Shown piece by piece: positions 26,179-34,902 of a stretch of DNA of 64,000 nucleotides. Each line of letters begins with the position of its first letter. The first letter of the stretch is position 1. The notes under the pieces were generated by a model. The model was given only the letters and a program-made list of their open reading frames with translations. It did not search any database and had not been told where the DNA came from. Origin of the DNA: Streptomyces sp. NBC_00683 (lineage in GTDB: Bacteria; Actinomycetota; Actinomycetes; Streptomycetales; Streptomycetaceae). A program made the position numbers and the translations under genes. The DNA lies in contig NZ_CP109013.1 of the NCBI RefSeq assembly GCF_036226745.1, positions 3,472,001-3,536,000 of the forward strand, read 5' to 3'.

Positions 26179-28617
26179 TCAGAGCTTCTCGACCGGCGCG
26201 TACCGCAGGAGGAGCTTCTTCGGCCGCTCGTCCCCGAAGTCGACCGTCGCCTTCGCCTGGTCGCCGAACCCCTCGACCGCCGTCACCGTGCCCAGTCCGA
26301 ACTGGTCGTGCGTGACGCGGTCCCCGACCACCAGGGTGACCACCGGCTTGTCCGAGGTGCGCCGGGTCGCGAAGCCCGAGGGCCCCGACTTGGAGCGCGA
26401 CGAGGACAGCGACGACGTGATCCCCGACGTCGGTCCCGCCGGAGCCGCCATCGGCCCCTTGCGCTTCCAGTCCAGGTGCTGGTCCGGGATCTCCTCCAGG
26501 AACCGCGACGGCGGGTTGTACGAGGGCTGACCCCACGCACTGCGCATCGCGGCCCGGGTCAGGTACAGCCGCTCACGGGCACGCGTGATGCCCACATAGG
26601 CGAGCCGGCGCTCCTCCTCGAGCTCCTTCACCTGTCCCAGCGCGCGCATGTGCGGGAAGACGCCGTCCTCCATGCCGGTCAGGAACACGACCGGGAACTC
26701 GAGGCCCTTGGCGGTGTGCAGCGTCATCAGGGTGACGACACCGGAGCCGTCCTCGTCCTCGTCGGGGATCTGGTCGGCGTCGGCGACGAGCGCGACCTTC
26801 TCCAGGAACTCGGCGAGGGTGCCCGCGCCCTCCTCCTCCGCCCGCTCCTGCTCGAACTCGAGGGCGACGGCGGCGAGCTCCTGGAGGTTCTCGATGCGGG
26901 TCTCGTCCTGCGGATCGGTGGACGCCTGGAGTTCGGCGAGATAGCCGGTCCGCTCCATGACGGCCTCCAGCACGACCGCCGGTCCGGCGCCGGACTCCAC
27001 GATCGTGCGGAGCTCCTCCATCAGCGTGTTGAACCGCTTCACCGCGTTGGACGAGCGGGCCGCCATGCCGTACGCCTCGTCGACGCGGCGCAGTGCCTGC
27101 GGGAAGGAGATCTTCTCGCGCATCGACAGGGCGTCGATCATCGCCTCGGCACGGTCGCCGATGCCCCGCTTCGGCACGTTGAGGATGCGGCGCAGCGGGA
27201 CGGTGTCCTCGGGGTTGGAGAGGACCCGGAGGTAGGCCAGGACGTCCCTGACCTCCTTGCGCTCGTAGAAGCGCACTCCGCCGACGACCTTGTAGGGCAG
27301 CCCGACGCGGATGAAGATCTCTTCGAAGACACGGGACTGGGCGTTCGTACGGTAGAAGACGGCGACGTCGCCCGCCTTCGCGTCCCCGGCGTCCGTCAGC
27401 CGGTCGATCTCGTCGGCGACGAACTGCGCCTCGTCGTGCTCGGTGTCGGCGACGTAGCCGGTGATCCGGGTGCCGGCGCCCGCGTTCGTCCAGAGGTTCT
27501 TGGGGCGGCGGCTCTCGTTGCGCTCGATGACGGCGTTGGCCGCGGACAGGATCGTCTGCGTGGAGCGGTAGTTCTGCTCCAGCATGATCGTCTTCGCGTC
27601 CGGGTAGTCCTCCTCGAACTGGAGGATGTTGCGGATGGTCGCGCCGCGGAAGGCGTAGATCGACTGGTCCGCGTCACCGACGACGCACAGCTCGCCCGGG
27701 GCGTCGGCCTCGCCCGCCGGGCCCACCAGCTCGCGTACGAGGGTGTACTGCGCGTGGTTGGTGTCCTGGTACTCGTCGACCATCACGTGCCGGAAGCGGC
27801 GGCGGTAGTGCTCGGCGACATCGGGGAACGCCTGGAGCAGGTGCACCGTCGTCATGATGATGTCGTCGAAGTCCAGCGCGTTGGCCTCGCGCAGCCGCGC
27901 CTGGTAGAGCGCGTAGGCCTGCGCCAGCGTCTTCTCGAAGCCGTCAGCGGCCTGACCCGCGAAGGTCTCCTCGTCGATCAGTTCGTTCTTCAGGTTCGAG
28001 ACCTTCGCCGTGAACGACTTCGGCGGATAGCGCTTCGGGTCGAGGTCCAGGTCGCGGCAGACCAGCGCCATCAGCCGCTTGGAGTCGGCGGCGTCGTAGA
28101 TCGAGAACGACGAGGTGAAGCCGAGGCGCTTCGACTCGCGGCGCAGGATCCGCACGCACGCGCTGTGGAAGGTCATGACCCACATGGCGTTGGCGCGCGG
28201 TCCGACGAGCTGCTCGACGCGCTCCTTCATCTCGCCCGCGGCCTTGTTGGTGAAGGTGATCGCGAGGATCTGCCCCGGGTGCACCCCGCGCTCGGCCAGC
28301 AGGTGGGCGATCCGGTGCGTCAGCACCCGGGTCTTGCCCGAGCCCGCCCCGGCGACGATGAGCAGCGGGGAGCCCGCGTGCACGACGGCGGCGCGCTGCT
28401 CGGTGTTCAGCCCGTCGAGCAGCGCGGCGGAGTCGACGACGGGGCGCGGGGCGCCGTCGCGGTAGTAGGCCTCGCGCGGCGGTGGGGGACCGTCGAAGAC
28501 GCCCCCGAAGAGGTCCTCCGGCACCGCTTCGGGTGCGTGGTCCTCGGGGGGTGGCGGGGGGCCCTCGTCCGCTTGCTGGAGGCCGGTCAGGAAACTGTCG
28601 TCAAAGAGGCTGCTCAT
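26179..28617 (-). CDS. pcrA: ATP-dependent DNA helicase PcrA/UvrD1
   Basis: A superfamily 1 3'-5' helicase for nucleotide excision repair, recombination control and transcription-coupled repair. The 812-residue protein shows Walker A (VAGAGSGKTRVLTHRIA, about 88-104), motif II VDEYQDTN, motif III VVGDADQSIYAFRGA, motif IV EQNYRS, motif V TLMTLHTAKGLEF and motif VI YVGITRARE. The C-terminal ~60 residues form the Tudor-like PcrA tail that contacts RNA polymerase. The first ~60 residues are an acidic Pro-rich extension. It starts at ATG 28617, with a PafBC-type promoter ending nine bases upstream, so a nearly leaderless, damage-induced transcript is likely. Confidence 0.96.
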   Translation of the reverse strand: MSSLFDDSFLTGLQQADEGPPPPPEDHAPEAVPEDLFGGVFDGPPPPREAYYRDGAPRPVVDSAALLDGLNTEQRAAVVHAGSPLLIVAGAGSGKTRVLTHRIAHLLAERGVHPGQILAITFTNKAAGEMKERVEQLVGPRANAMWVMTFHSACVRILRRESKRLGFTSSFSIYDAADSKRLMALVCRDLDLDPKRYPPKSFTAKVSNLKNELIDEETFAGQAADGFEKTLAQAYALYQARLREANALDFDDIIMTTVHLLQAFPDVAEHYRRRFRHVMVDEYQDTNHAQYTLVRELVGPAGEADAPGELCVVGDADQSIYAFRGATIRNILQFEEDYPDAKTIMLEQNYRSTQTILSAANAVIERNESRRPKNLWTNAGAGTRITGYVADTEHDEAQFVADEIDRLTDAGDAKAGDVAVFYRTNAQSRVFEEIFIRVGLPYKVVGGVRFYERKEVRDVLAYLRVLSNPEDTVPLRRILNVPKRGIGDRAEAMIDALSMREKISFPQALRRVDEAYGMAARSSNAVKRFNTLMEELRTIVESGAGPAVVLEAVMERTGYLAELQASTDPQDETRIENLQELAAVALEFEQERAEEEGAGTLAEFLEKVALVADADQIPDEDEDGSGVVTLMTLHTAKGLEFPVVFLTGMEDGVFPHMRALGQVKELEEERRLAYVGITRARERLYLTRAAMRSAWGQPSYNPPSRFLEEIPDQHLDWKRKGPMAAPAGPTSGITSSLSSSRSKSGPSGFATRRTSDKPVVTLVVGDRVTHDQFGLGTVTAVEGFGDQAKATVDFGDERPKKLLLRYAPVEKL

Positions 28618-28626
28618 CGCCTGACG

Positions 28627-28648
28627 AGTCTAGGCGGCCGCACCGACA
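28627..28648 (-). promoter_or_regulatory. PafBC-type DNA-damage promoter of pcrA
   Basis: On the minus strand TGTCGGTG (28648-28641), eight bases, then TAGACT (28632-28627) matches the core TGTCRGTG-N8-TAnnnT. The first base of the nine-base element is G rather than T. The pcrA ATG lies nine bases beyond the -10. Confidence 0.75.
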
Positions 28649-28861
28649 CCCCGGGGCCGCATTCCGCACGAGGGCCAGATCCGTGCGCGCACCGAGACGG
28701 ATCGCCCACAGTGCGTAGGGATTCGGAGGCACTTCCCGCAATAGGACCGGTCAATCCAGAAAGGTCACGGAAATGTATCGGGCATATCGGCCATCAACCT
28801 TCACAGGGGCACCACGGGTTGGCTAGCGTGCTCCGACGGGTGACCGTTACCCCCTTGAGGC

Positions 28862-29030
28862 GAACCACGCCGCGCGGGCACCCTCGCTGAATCCGTCGCT
28901 CCCGCACGGGAGTCCGGAACCGGGGACCCACACGCAGCACCGGGGTGAATCGGTCCGTCCCGCTGGACCGTAGGGCAGCCTTCCGTTCCGCCCGAACCCG
29001 ACAGCTAACCCGGTAGGCGGTCCACGGAAG
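28862..29030 (+). promoter_or_regulatory. c-di-AMP (ydaO-yuaA) riboswitch
   Basis: Conserved blocks of the ydaO-type aptamer appear in order: CGCTGAATCCG (28885-28895), GGAACCGGGGACCCA (28916-28930), GGGGTGAATCGG (28942-28953), TAGGGCAGCC (28971-28980), and ACCCGACAGCTAACCCGGTAGGC (28996-29018, pieces of the hallmark CCGACAGCTAACC). It lies directly before the NlpC/P60 ribosome-binding site. In Streptomyces this class controls wall hydrolase genes, switching off when c-di-AMP binds. The exact outer ends are approximate. Confidence 0.92.
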
Positions 29031-29042
29031 GAGATGCCGGCC

Positions 29043-30188
29043 TTGGCGTCGCATCGCAAACCGCGCACCCGTGTGCGCACCAGCTCCCCCGCCGTCGGTC
29101 TCACGACGGCGGCGCTCGCGTCCGTCACCCTGCTCTCCACGCAGAGCGCGACGGCCGCCCCTGCGGAGCCCAAGCCCAGCATCGAGGAAGTGCAGAAGAA
29201 GGTAGACGACCTCTACCGCCAGGCGGGAACGGCGACCCAGCAGTACAACAAGGCGAAGGCGGCCTCCACCCAGCAGCGCTCCAAGGTCGACGCGCTCCTC
29301 GAGGCCGCGGCCAAGCGTGCCGACAAGCTGAACGAGACGCGCCGGGAACTGGGCAACTACGCGGCCGCGCAGTACCGCAGCGGAGCGATAGCCCCCACGG
29401 CCACGTTCTTCCTCGCGGACGACCCGCAGTCGTACTTCGACCAGGACCAGCTGATGGCCCGGATGACCAGCCAGCAGCAGAAGGCGGTCGCCGACTTCCG
29501 TACGCAGCAGAGCGAGGCGGCGACCAAGCGGGTCGAGGCGACGAAGAGCCTGCAGACGCTCACCGAGTCGCAGACCACGCTGCGCACCAGCAAGCAGCAG
29601 GTGCAGAACAAGCTGGCCGAGGCGCGCACCCTGCTGTCGGAGCTGACCGCCGAGGAGAAGGCACGGCTCGCGGAGCTGGAGCGCAAGAAGGAGGCGGAGG
29701 CCAGGCGCAAGGCGGAGGAGCTCGCGCGCCAGCAGGCCGCCGCCGCGAAGGCGGAGGCGGACCGGGCGGCGGACGAGGCCTCGAAGGAGGAGGCGGGCAC
29801 CGGAACCGGCACCGGCACGGGCTCCGACAGCAGCTACGCGTCGAAGGCGGACAAGGTCCTGGCCTTCGCACGGGACCAGATCGGCAAGCCGTACGTCTGG
29901 GGGGCGACGGGCCCGTCCTCGTACGACTGCTCCGGGCTGACGCAGGCCGCGTGGAAGGCGGCGGGCGTCGACCTGCCCCGCACCACCTGGGACCAGGTCG
30001 AGGTGGGCACCCGGGTGGCCACCGCCGATCTGAAGCCCGGTGACCTGGTCTTCTTCTACGACGACATCAGCCACGTCGGCATCTACAAGGGCGACGGGAT
30101 GATGATCCACGCGCCGAAGCCGGGCGCGAACGTCCGCGAGGAGTCGATCTACTACATGCCGATCTACGGCAGCGTGCGCCCGGCGTAG
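29043..30188 (+). CDS. Secreted NlpC/P60 peptidoglycan hydrolase under c-di-AMP control
   Basis: A 381-residue exported cell-wall peptidase. TTG 29043 is preferred over ATG 29034 because GGAAGGAG (29025-29032) is nine bases upstream of the TTG but touches the ATG. A signal peptide spans ~1-40 (VGLTTAALASVTLL then ATAAPA). Residues ~50-240 form a long coiled coil (repeated Gln/Lys/Ala, Glu/Arg). A GTGTGTGS linker leads to the NlpC/P60 domain with C296 (YDCSGL), H344 (ISHVGIY) and H356. It is the RipA/p60-like autoinhibited architecture. The riboswitch upstream ties its expression to c-di-AMP. It ends at a strong terminator. Confidence 0.93.
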   Translation: MASHRKPRTRVRTSSPAVGLTTAALASVTLLSTQSATAAPAEPKPSIEEVQKKVDDLYRQAGTATQQYNKAKAASTQQRSKVDALLEAAAKRADKLNETRRELGNYAAAQYRSGAIAPTATFFLADDPQSYFDQDQLMARMTSQQQKAVADFRTQQSEAATKRVEATKSLQTLTESQTTLRTSKQQVQNKLAEARTLLSELTAEEKARLAELERKKEAEARRKAEELARQQAAAAKAEADRAADEASKEEAGTGTGTGTGSDSSYASKADKVLAFARDQIGKPYVWGATGPSSYDCSGLTQAAWKAAGVDLPRTTWDQVEVGTRVATADLKPGDLVFFYDDISHVGIYKGDGMMIHAPKPGANVREESIYYMPIYGSVRPA

Positions 30189-30211
30189 CACGGAGCGCAC
30201 GGACGGAACTG

Positions 30212-30243
30212 CCTACGGGCCCGGCACGCACCGGGCCCGTAGG
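30212..30243. terminator. Terminator after the first NlpC/P60 gene
   Basis: A perfect 13-bp stem (CCTACGGGCCCGG at 30212-30224, complement at 30231-30243) has a CACGCA loop. It lies between convergent genes and probably serves both. Confidence 0.9.
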
Positions 30244-30252
30244 GCTGCCCGG

Positions 30253-30606
30253 TCAGGTCCAGAGTGTGGCGATGAAGATGTTGGCGACCGTCAGCCCGCC
30301 GACCGCCATGAAGACGCCCTTGTCGACCTTCTCCTCGTCGCGCTTCACATAGACGAGCGCCAGGATCACGACCAGGAGCAGCAGCTTGATGCCGATCTTG
30401 ATGTTGTTCACCGGCTGGTCGTCGAGCTGGTTGAACCCGACCAGGGCGAAACCCGTGACGAGCATCATCAGCGCACCGTGCAGCATGGCGGGTCCGAACC
30501 GCGCGGCACCCTTCCCCATGGCCGTCATCTGAGTGAGGAACCCACCCAGCAGGGAGGCGATTCCGATGATGTGCAGGGCGACGAAGACATTGATGAGTAC
30601 GTCCAT
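30253..30606 (-). CDS. Small four-helix integral membrane protein
   Basis: A 117-residue protein has four hydrophobic segments: VLINVFVALHIIGIASLLGGFL, ALMMLVTGFALVGF, IKIGIKLLLLVVILALVYV and VFMAVGGLTVANIFIATLW. The His in ALHIIG and the KRDEEKVDKG loop are conserved-looking. Actinobacterial homologues of this size are annotated only as membrane proteins. It is convergent with the first NlpC/P60 gene and divergent from the second, so it seems monocistronic. No function is assigned. Confidence 0.85.
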   Translation of the reverse strand: MDVLINVFVALHIIGIASLLGGFLTQMTAMGKGAARFGPAMLHGALMMLVTGFALVGFNQLDDQPVNNIKIGIKLLLLVVILALVYVKRDEEKVDKGVFMAVGGLTVANIFIATLWT

Positions 30607-30961
30607 GGCCGCAGCGTAGCGGCGGCCATATCACCAGTCTTCAGCTAGGTACTAATTCCTTATGAGTTCGCTCTCGACCCGTGCGAATTGCCCGACAACA
30701 GCTGGTTTTTCCGGTCATTTGCGTTGATCGAAACGTCACATTGGGGCAATAGCTGTCATTACGACTCTTCCTCGTGCCTCGGGTTTAGCGTCCCTCCCAG
30801 GTGACCGATTCTTCACCGCCGTCCCCGTACCGGGCGGCACCCCGGTCACCCCGCCGGGTTCCGGTGGCGGGCCACTCCCCCTGTGGTGGCCCGGCACCGG
30901 TATCCGGCGGGCCCGCCGGATACCCCCCGACGGGCAGTCGAACGGAAGGACCCGCGCCCCC
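30607..30961. promoter_or_regulatory. Long structured leader region of the second NlpC/P60 gene
   Basis: This 355-bp gap lacks the ydaO blocks of the first paralogue. Near the gene it holds two adjacent hairpins: GGGCCAC/GTGGCCC (30869-30875 with 30886-30892) and a perfect 26-bp palindrome at 30899-30924 (arm GGTATCCGGCGGG). An AT-rich stretch at 30640-30760 is a likely promoter area. Confidence 0.6.
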
Positions 30962-32032
30962 GTGGCCGTCCCACGCAAAGCCGCTCACCGCAAGCCCAAG
31001 CAGCGTCCGTTCACCGGGCCTGCTGCCCGCACCGCAGCCACCCTGGCCCTCGCCGGGGCGGCTACCGCGACCGCCTTCGAGGGCGCCGCCCAGGCCGAGC
31101 CCCAGCTCACCCCGGCCCAGGTGAAGTCCAAGGTCGACCGGCTGTACCACGACGCCGAGGTCGCCACCGAGAAGTACAACGGCGCGAAGGAGAAGGCGAC
31201 CGCCACCGCCGAGTCCCTGGACGCCCTGCGCGACGAGGCCGCCCGCAGGACGGAGCGCCTCAACACCGCGCGCAACGCCCTCGGCTCGTTCGCCGCCGCG
31301 CAGTACCGCAGCGGCGGCCTCGACCCCGCCGTCCAGCTGGCCCTCTCCTCCGACCCCGACCAGTACCTGGAGCGCGCCTCCTACCTGGACCGGGCCGGGG
31401 ACCGGCAGGCCGGCGCGGTCAACGGAGTCCGCAGGCAGCTCACCGAGATCGCCCAGCTGCGCGCCCGGGCCGACGAGGAGCTCGCCGCACTCGCGGACCG
31501 CCAGGCCGAGCTGAAGAAGCACCGGACCGCGGTCCGCACCAAACTGGCCGACGCCCGCAAGCTCCTGGCCACCCTCACGGCCGCCCAGCGCGCCGACTAC
31601 GAGCGCTCCGCCGACGCCCAGCACGGCGGCACCGGCGTCCGGGCCGACCGCAGCACCCCGCGCGGCTCCGTCAGCGCCCCCAACGCCCGTGCCGCGCAGG
31701 CCGTCGACTTCGCGTACGGGGCACTCGGCAAGCCCTACGTCTGGGGCGCCACCGGCCCGTCCTCCTTCGACTGCTCCGGCCTCACCCAGGCCGCCTGGCG
31801 CGCCGCAGGTGTCTCGCTGCCCCGCACCACCTACACGCAGATCAACGCCGGCAGCCGCGTCTCCCGCTCCGAACTGGCCCCGGGTGACCTGGTCTTCTTC
31901 TACTCGGGCGTCACACACGTCGGGCTGTACATCGGCGGCGGACAGATGATCCACGCCCCGCGCCCCGGCGCGCCGGTCCGCATCGCACCGATCAGCGAAA
32001 TGCCTTTCGCGGGAGCGACCCGGGTGGCATAG
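30962..32032 (+). CDS. Secreted NlpC/P60 peptidoglycan hydrolase (paralogue)
   Basis: A 356-residue exported wall peptidase starts at GTG 30962, with GGAAGGA at about 30944. A signal peptide spans ~1-45 (RTAATLALAGAATATAFEGAAQA). A coiled coil spans ~50-215, and the NlpC/P60 domain has C271 (FDCSGL), H319 (VTHVGLY) and H331. The catalytic domain is nearly identical in layout to the gene at 29043 (AYGALGKPYVWGATGPSSFDCSGL), so the two are paralogues. This one has no c-di-AMP riboswitch but has a structured leader of another kind. The acetyltransferase gene follows 41 bp later on the same strand. Confidence 0.92.
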   Translation: MAVPRKAAHRKPKQRPFTGPAARTAATLALAGAATATAFEGAAQAEPQLTPAQVKSKVDRLYHDAEVATEKYNGAKEKATATAESLDALRDEAARRTERLNTARNALGSFAAAQYRSGGLDPAVQLALSSDPDQYLERASYLDRAGDRQAGAVNGVRRQLTEIAQLRARADEELAALADRQAELKKHRTAVRTKLADARKLLATLTAAQRADYERSADAQHGGTGVRADRSTPRGSVSAPNARAAQAVDFAYGALGKPYVWGATGPSSFDCSGLTQAAWRAAGVSLPRTTYTQINAGSRVSRSELAPGDLVFFYSGVTHVGLYIGGGQMIHAPRPGAPVRIAPISEMPFAGATRVA

Positions 32033-32073
32033 GCTCCGCGCCGACCGGCCCAGCGAGAGAGAGAAGGCTCCCC

Positions 32074-32841
32074 GTGCCGATGGACACCGACGTCCAGAAC
32101 TACGCGCGAACGCTCACCCTCCGCTCCCCCGACCACTACCGGGTGGGCCCCTTCACGGTGCGCCACAACCCGGGCTGGGAACTGAAGTACGCCAACTACG
32201 CCATCCCCGACCAGGGCGCCGAGCCCACCGCCGGGGACATCGACGACCTCGTCGCGGCATTCCGCGAGCGGAACCGGCTGCCGCGCCTGGAATACCTGCC
32301 CTCCTGGGCCCCTGCCGTCGAACCGGCCCTGCTGGCCGCCGGCTTCACCGTGGAGAACCACGCCCCCGTACTGGCCTGCACGCCGGCCGGTCTCCTGCCG
32401 CCGAAGCCGGTGGACGGGCTCCGCATGGCCGAACCCGTCACCGACGCGGAGTTCACCGCGGCCGCCGCGGTCCAGCACACGGGCTTCGGTGGCGAAGGCG
32501 GCCCCGACGAGGGCGAGATCGCCTGGCTGCGCGCCGCGGTGGCCGGCAACGGCGTCGCGGCGCTGGCCCTGCTCGGCGACGAGCCCGCCGGAGCGGGCGG
32601 CTGCTCGGTCCCCGTCGACGGCATCAGCGAACTGGCCGGCCTCGCAGTGTCCGACGCCTTCCGTCGCCGGGGCATCGGCGCCGCGCTCTCGGCCTGGCTG
32701 ACCACGACGGCCTTCGAACGCGGCTGCTCCACCGTCTGGCTGGAGCCGGGGAGCCCCGAGGTCGAGCGGATCTACGCGGGCATCGGCTATCGCAGGATCG
32801 GCGAGAAGACCAACATCTCGCTCGCGGCGGAAGCCCGCTGA
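32074..32841 (+). CDS. GNAT-family N-acetyltransferase
   Basis: A 255-residue cytoplasmic protein has the GNAT acetyl-CoA site near the C-terminus: LAVSDAFRRRGIGAALSAWL (about 190-209), the motif A R/Q-x-x-G-x-G/A loop, followed by a motif B segment (GCSTVWLEPGSPEVERIYAGIGYRRI). The N-terminal half is a degenerate GNAT-like repeat that may bind substrate. GTG 32074 is the likely start; ATG 32080 is two codons in. The purine-rich GAGAGAGAGAAGG tract upstream serves as the ribosome-binding site. The substrate is unknown. It is convergent with the response regulator gene. Confidence 0.87.
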   Translation: MPMDTDVQNYARTLTLRSPDHYRVGPFTVRHNPGWELKYANYAIPDQGAEPTAGDIDDLVAAFRERNRLPRLEYLPSWAPAVEPALLAAGFTVENHAPVLACTPAGLLPPKPVDGLRMAEPVTDAEFTAAAAVQHTGFGGEGGPDEGEIAWLRAAVAGNGVAALALLGDEPAGAGGCSVPVDGISELAGLAVSDAFRRRGIGAALSAWLTTTAFERGCSTVWLEPGSPEVERIYAGIGYRRIGEKTNISLAAEAR

Positions 32842-32856
32842 CCCGGACCGGTCGCC

Positions 32857-33552
32857 TCAGACCAGCCGCCGTGCCGTCGCCCACCGCGTCAACTCGTGCC
32901 GGTTGGACAGCTGGAGCTTCCGCAGCACCGCCGAGACATGCGACTCGACGGTCTTCACCGAGATGAACAGCTGCTTGGCGATCTCCTTGTACGCGTAACC
33001 GCGTGCGATCAGCCGGAGCACCTCGCGCTCGCGCTGCGTCAGCCGGTCCAGGTCCTCGTCCACCGGCGGCGCGTCCGTCGAGGCGAAGGCGTCGAGGACG
33101 AAACCGGCCAGCCGCGGCGAGAACACCGCGTCGCCGTCCTGCACCCGGAAGACCGAGTCGACCAGGTCGGCGCCGGTGATGGTCTTGGTGACATAGCCGC
33201 GCGCTCCGCCGCGGATGACACCGATGACGTCCTCCGCGGCGTCCGAGACCGACAGCGCCAGGAAACGCACCGGGTTCTCCACGGCACCCATCATCGGTGC
33301 GCAGCGCCGCAGGACCTCGACCCCGCCGCCGCCCGGGAGGTGGACGTCCAGGAGGACGACCTCGGGGCGGGTCGCGGTGATCACGGTGACTGCCTGGTCG
33401 ACGTCCGCGGCCTCGCCGACGACCTCGACCCCGGTCTCCTCGGTGCGGCCGATCTCGGCCTGGACCCCGGTGCGGAACATCCGGTGGTCGTCGACGAGCA
33501 CGACCCGTACCCGGCGCTCCGGGCCCCCGGCAGCTTCGGTGTTCTCGGTCAT
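32857..33552 (-). CDS. LuxR/NarL-type response regulator
   Basis: A 231-residue regulator. The receiver domain has the acidic pair D21/D22, phospho-acceptor D69 (VVLLDVHLP) and the conserved Lys in YVTKTITG. The C-terminal LuxR HTH (LTQREREVLRLIARGYAYKEIA, then SVKTVESHVSAVLRKL) binds DNA. ATG 33552 overlaps the kinase stop (ATGA), so kinase and regulator are translationally coupled. A hairpin-like inverted repeat in the promoter region shared with the divergent PspC gene is a plausible target. The signal is probably envelope stress, given the PspC context; this is an inference. Confidence 0.93.
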   Translation of the reverse strand: MTENTEAAGGPERRVRVVLVDDHRMFRTGVQAEIGRTEETGVEVVGEAADVDQAVTVITATRPEVVLLDVHLPGGGGVEVLRRCAPMMGAVENPVRFLALSVSDAAEDVIGVIRGGARGYVTKTITGADLVDSVFRVQDGDAVFSPRLAGFVLDAFASTDAPPVDEDLDRLTQREREVLRLIARGYAYKEIAKQLFISVKTVESHVSAVLRKLQLSNRHELTRWATARRLV

Positions 33553-34835
33553 TGGCTCGCCCTTTCCATCTCCAGCTCGACTTCCGTGCCCCCGCCGGGC
33601 ACCGAACGCAGTCGCGCAGTACCGCCGTTGCGCTGCATCCGGCCGATGATTGATTCTCGTACGCCCATCCTGTCGCCCGGGACGGAATCCAGGTCGAATC
33701 CCGGTCCCCGGTCCCGTACGGAGACGAAGACCGTGCGGCCCTCGACCTCCGCGAAGACCTGGACGGCGCCGCCCTCGCCACCGTACTTGGCGGCGTTGAC
33801 CATTGCCTCGCGTGCGGCCTGCATCTGGGCCGCCAGCTTCTCGTCGAGCGGGCAGTCGCCGACGACGACGACCTCCAGCGGGACCCCGTGCTTGTCCTCC
33901 ACCTCGGCGGCGGCACGCTTGACCGCCTCGGCGAGCGTCTCGGGCTCGTCGTCCTCGTCCTTGCCGGTGCCCTCCGGGTTGTACAGCCAGTTGCGCAGCT
34001 CGCGCTCCTGCGCGCGGGCGAGCCTGCGGACCTCGCCGCCGTCGTCCGCGTTGCGCTGGATCAGGGTGAGGGTGTGCAGGACGGAGTCGTGGACATGGGC
34101 CGCGACCTCGGCGCGTTCCTGGGCCCGGATGCGCATCAGGCGTTCCTCGGAGAGGTCCTGCGTCATCCGCGCCAGGTAGGGGCCCGCGAGCAGCGCGATG
34201 CCGGTCAGTACGGCTATGGCGGCGGTCAGCACGTTGCCGAGCTGGGCCGCCGAGCCGCGGACCACCATGAACACGGCAAGACCGAGCCCGACGAGGGCGA
34301 CGCCCGCCAGGCCACGGGCCAGGTGCAGCACACGGCGGCGGCGGCCCACCTCGATCCAGCGGGCCCGGCGCGCGTTGTCGGCCTGGCGCCACACCAGGAC
34401 GGAGCCCGCGCCGATGAGGAGCGTCGGCCAGATGTAGCGGTCGGCCTTGCTGCCCATGTCGACGTTGCCGACGAAGATCATGGCGCCGATGAGCAGCGCG
34501 ACCAGGGCGAAGACCTGGCCCTTGTCGGGCTTGCGGAGTCTGCGCCGACCGTCCGGGGCCGTCTCGAACACGGAACGCGTCGCCTCGACCCCGCCGATGC
34601 CGAGCGGGACGACGATCCAGAACACGGCGTAGAGCAGGGCGCCGAGGCCGTTCGCGAAGAACAGTCCGAGGAAGACGAACCTGACCCAGGCGACGGGCAG
34701 CCCCAGATGACCGGCGAGCCCGCGCGCGACGCCGCCGAGCAGGCGCCCGTCGGCGCTGCGGTACAGCTTGCGCACCGGCGGCTCCTCCGGGGCCGGGGTG
34801 TGGGAGCTTGCGGCTCGGGTCGTGGCGGCTGGCAT
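33549..34835 (-). CDS. PspC-domain sensor histidine kinase
   Basis: A 428-residue membrane kinase starts at ATG 34835. A PspC domain occupies about residues 21-82 (VRKLYRSADGRLLGGVARGLAGHLGLPVAWVRFVF). Further membrane segments lie at ~108-122, ~135-150, ~175-193 and ~203-220. The HisKA_3 box has phospho-acceptor H249 (AAHVHDSVLHTL). The HATPase domain has the N-box EAMVNAAKYGG and the G-boxes RDRGPGFD and RMGVRESIIGRM. It is the first gene of the kinase-regulator pair and is divergent from a PspC-containing membrane protein. PspC modules sense or respond to membrane stress, so this is a probable envelope-stress system. Confidence 0.93.
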   Translation of the reverse strand: MPAATTRAASSHTPAPEEPPVRKLYRSADGRLLGGVARGLAGHLGLPVAWVRFVFLGLFFANGLGALLYAVFWIVVPLGIGGVEATRSVFETAPDGRRRLRKPDKGQVFALVALLIGAMIFVGNVDMGSKADRYIWPTLLIGAGSVLVWRQADNARRARWIEVGRRRRVLHLARGLAGVALVGLGLAVFMVVRGSAAQLGNVLTAAIAVLTGIALLAGPYLARMTQDLSEERLMRIRAQERAEVAAHVHDSVLHTLTLIQRNADDGGEVRRLARAQERELRNWLYNPEGTGKDEDDEPETLAEAVKRAAAEVEDKHGVPLEVVVVGDCPLDEKLAAQMQAAREAMVNAAKYGGEGGAVQVFAEVEGRTVFVSVRDRGPGFDLDSVPGDRMGVRESIIGRMQRNGGTARLRSVPGGGTEVELEMERASQ

Positions 34836-34866
34836 GGACCGATGGTCACACGGCCGGGCGGGTCGT

Positions 34867-34902
34867 GGCATCAGGGTCGACCCCGGAGGCGACCCTGATG
34901 CC
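34867..34902. promoter_or_regulatory. 13-bp inverted repeat between divergent PspC genes
   Basis: GGCATCAGGGTCG (34867-34879) and its exact complement (34890-34902) are separated by ten bases. Related TCAGGGATC and CCAGGGTCG occur ~55-75 bp further on. It lies ~32 bp upstream of the kinase start and ~115 bp upstream of the PspC gene, so it may be the regulator's binding site. Confidence 0.6.
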
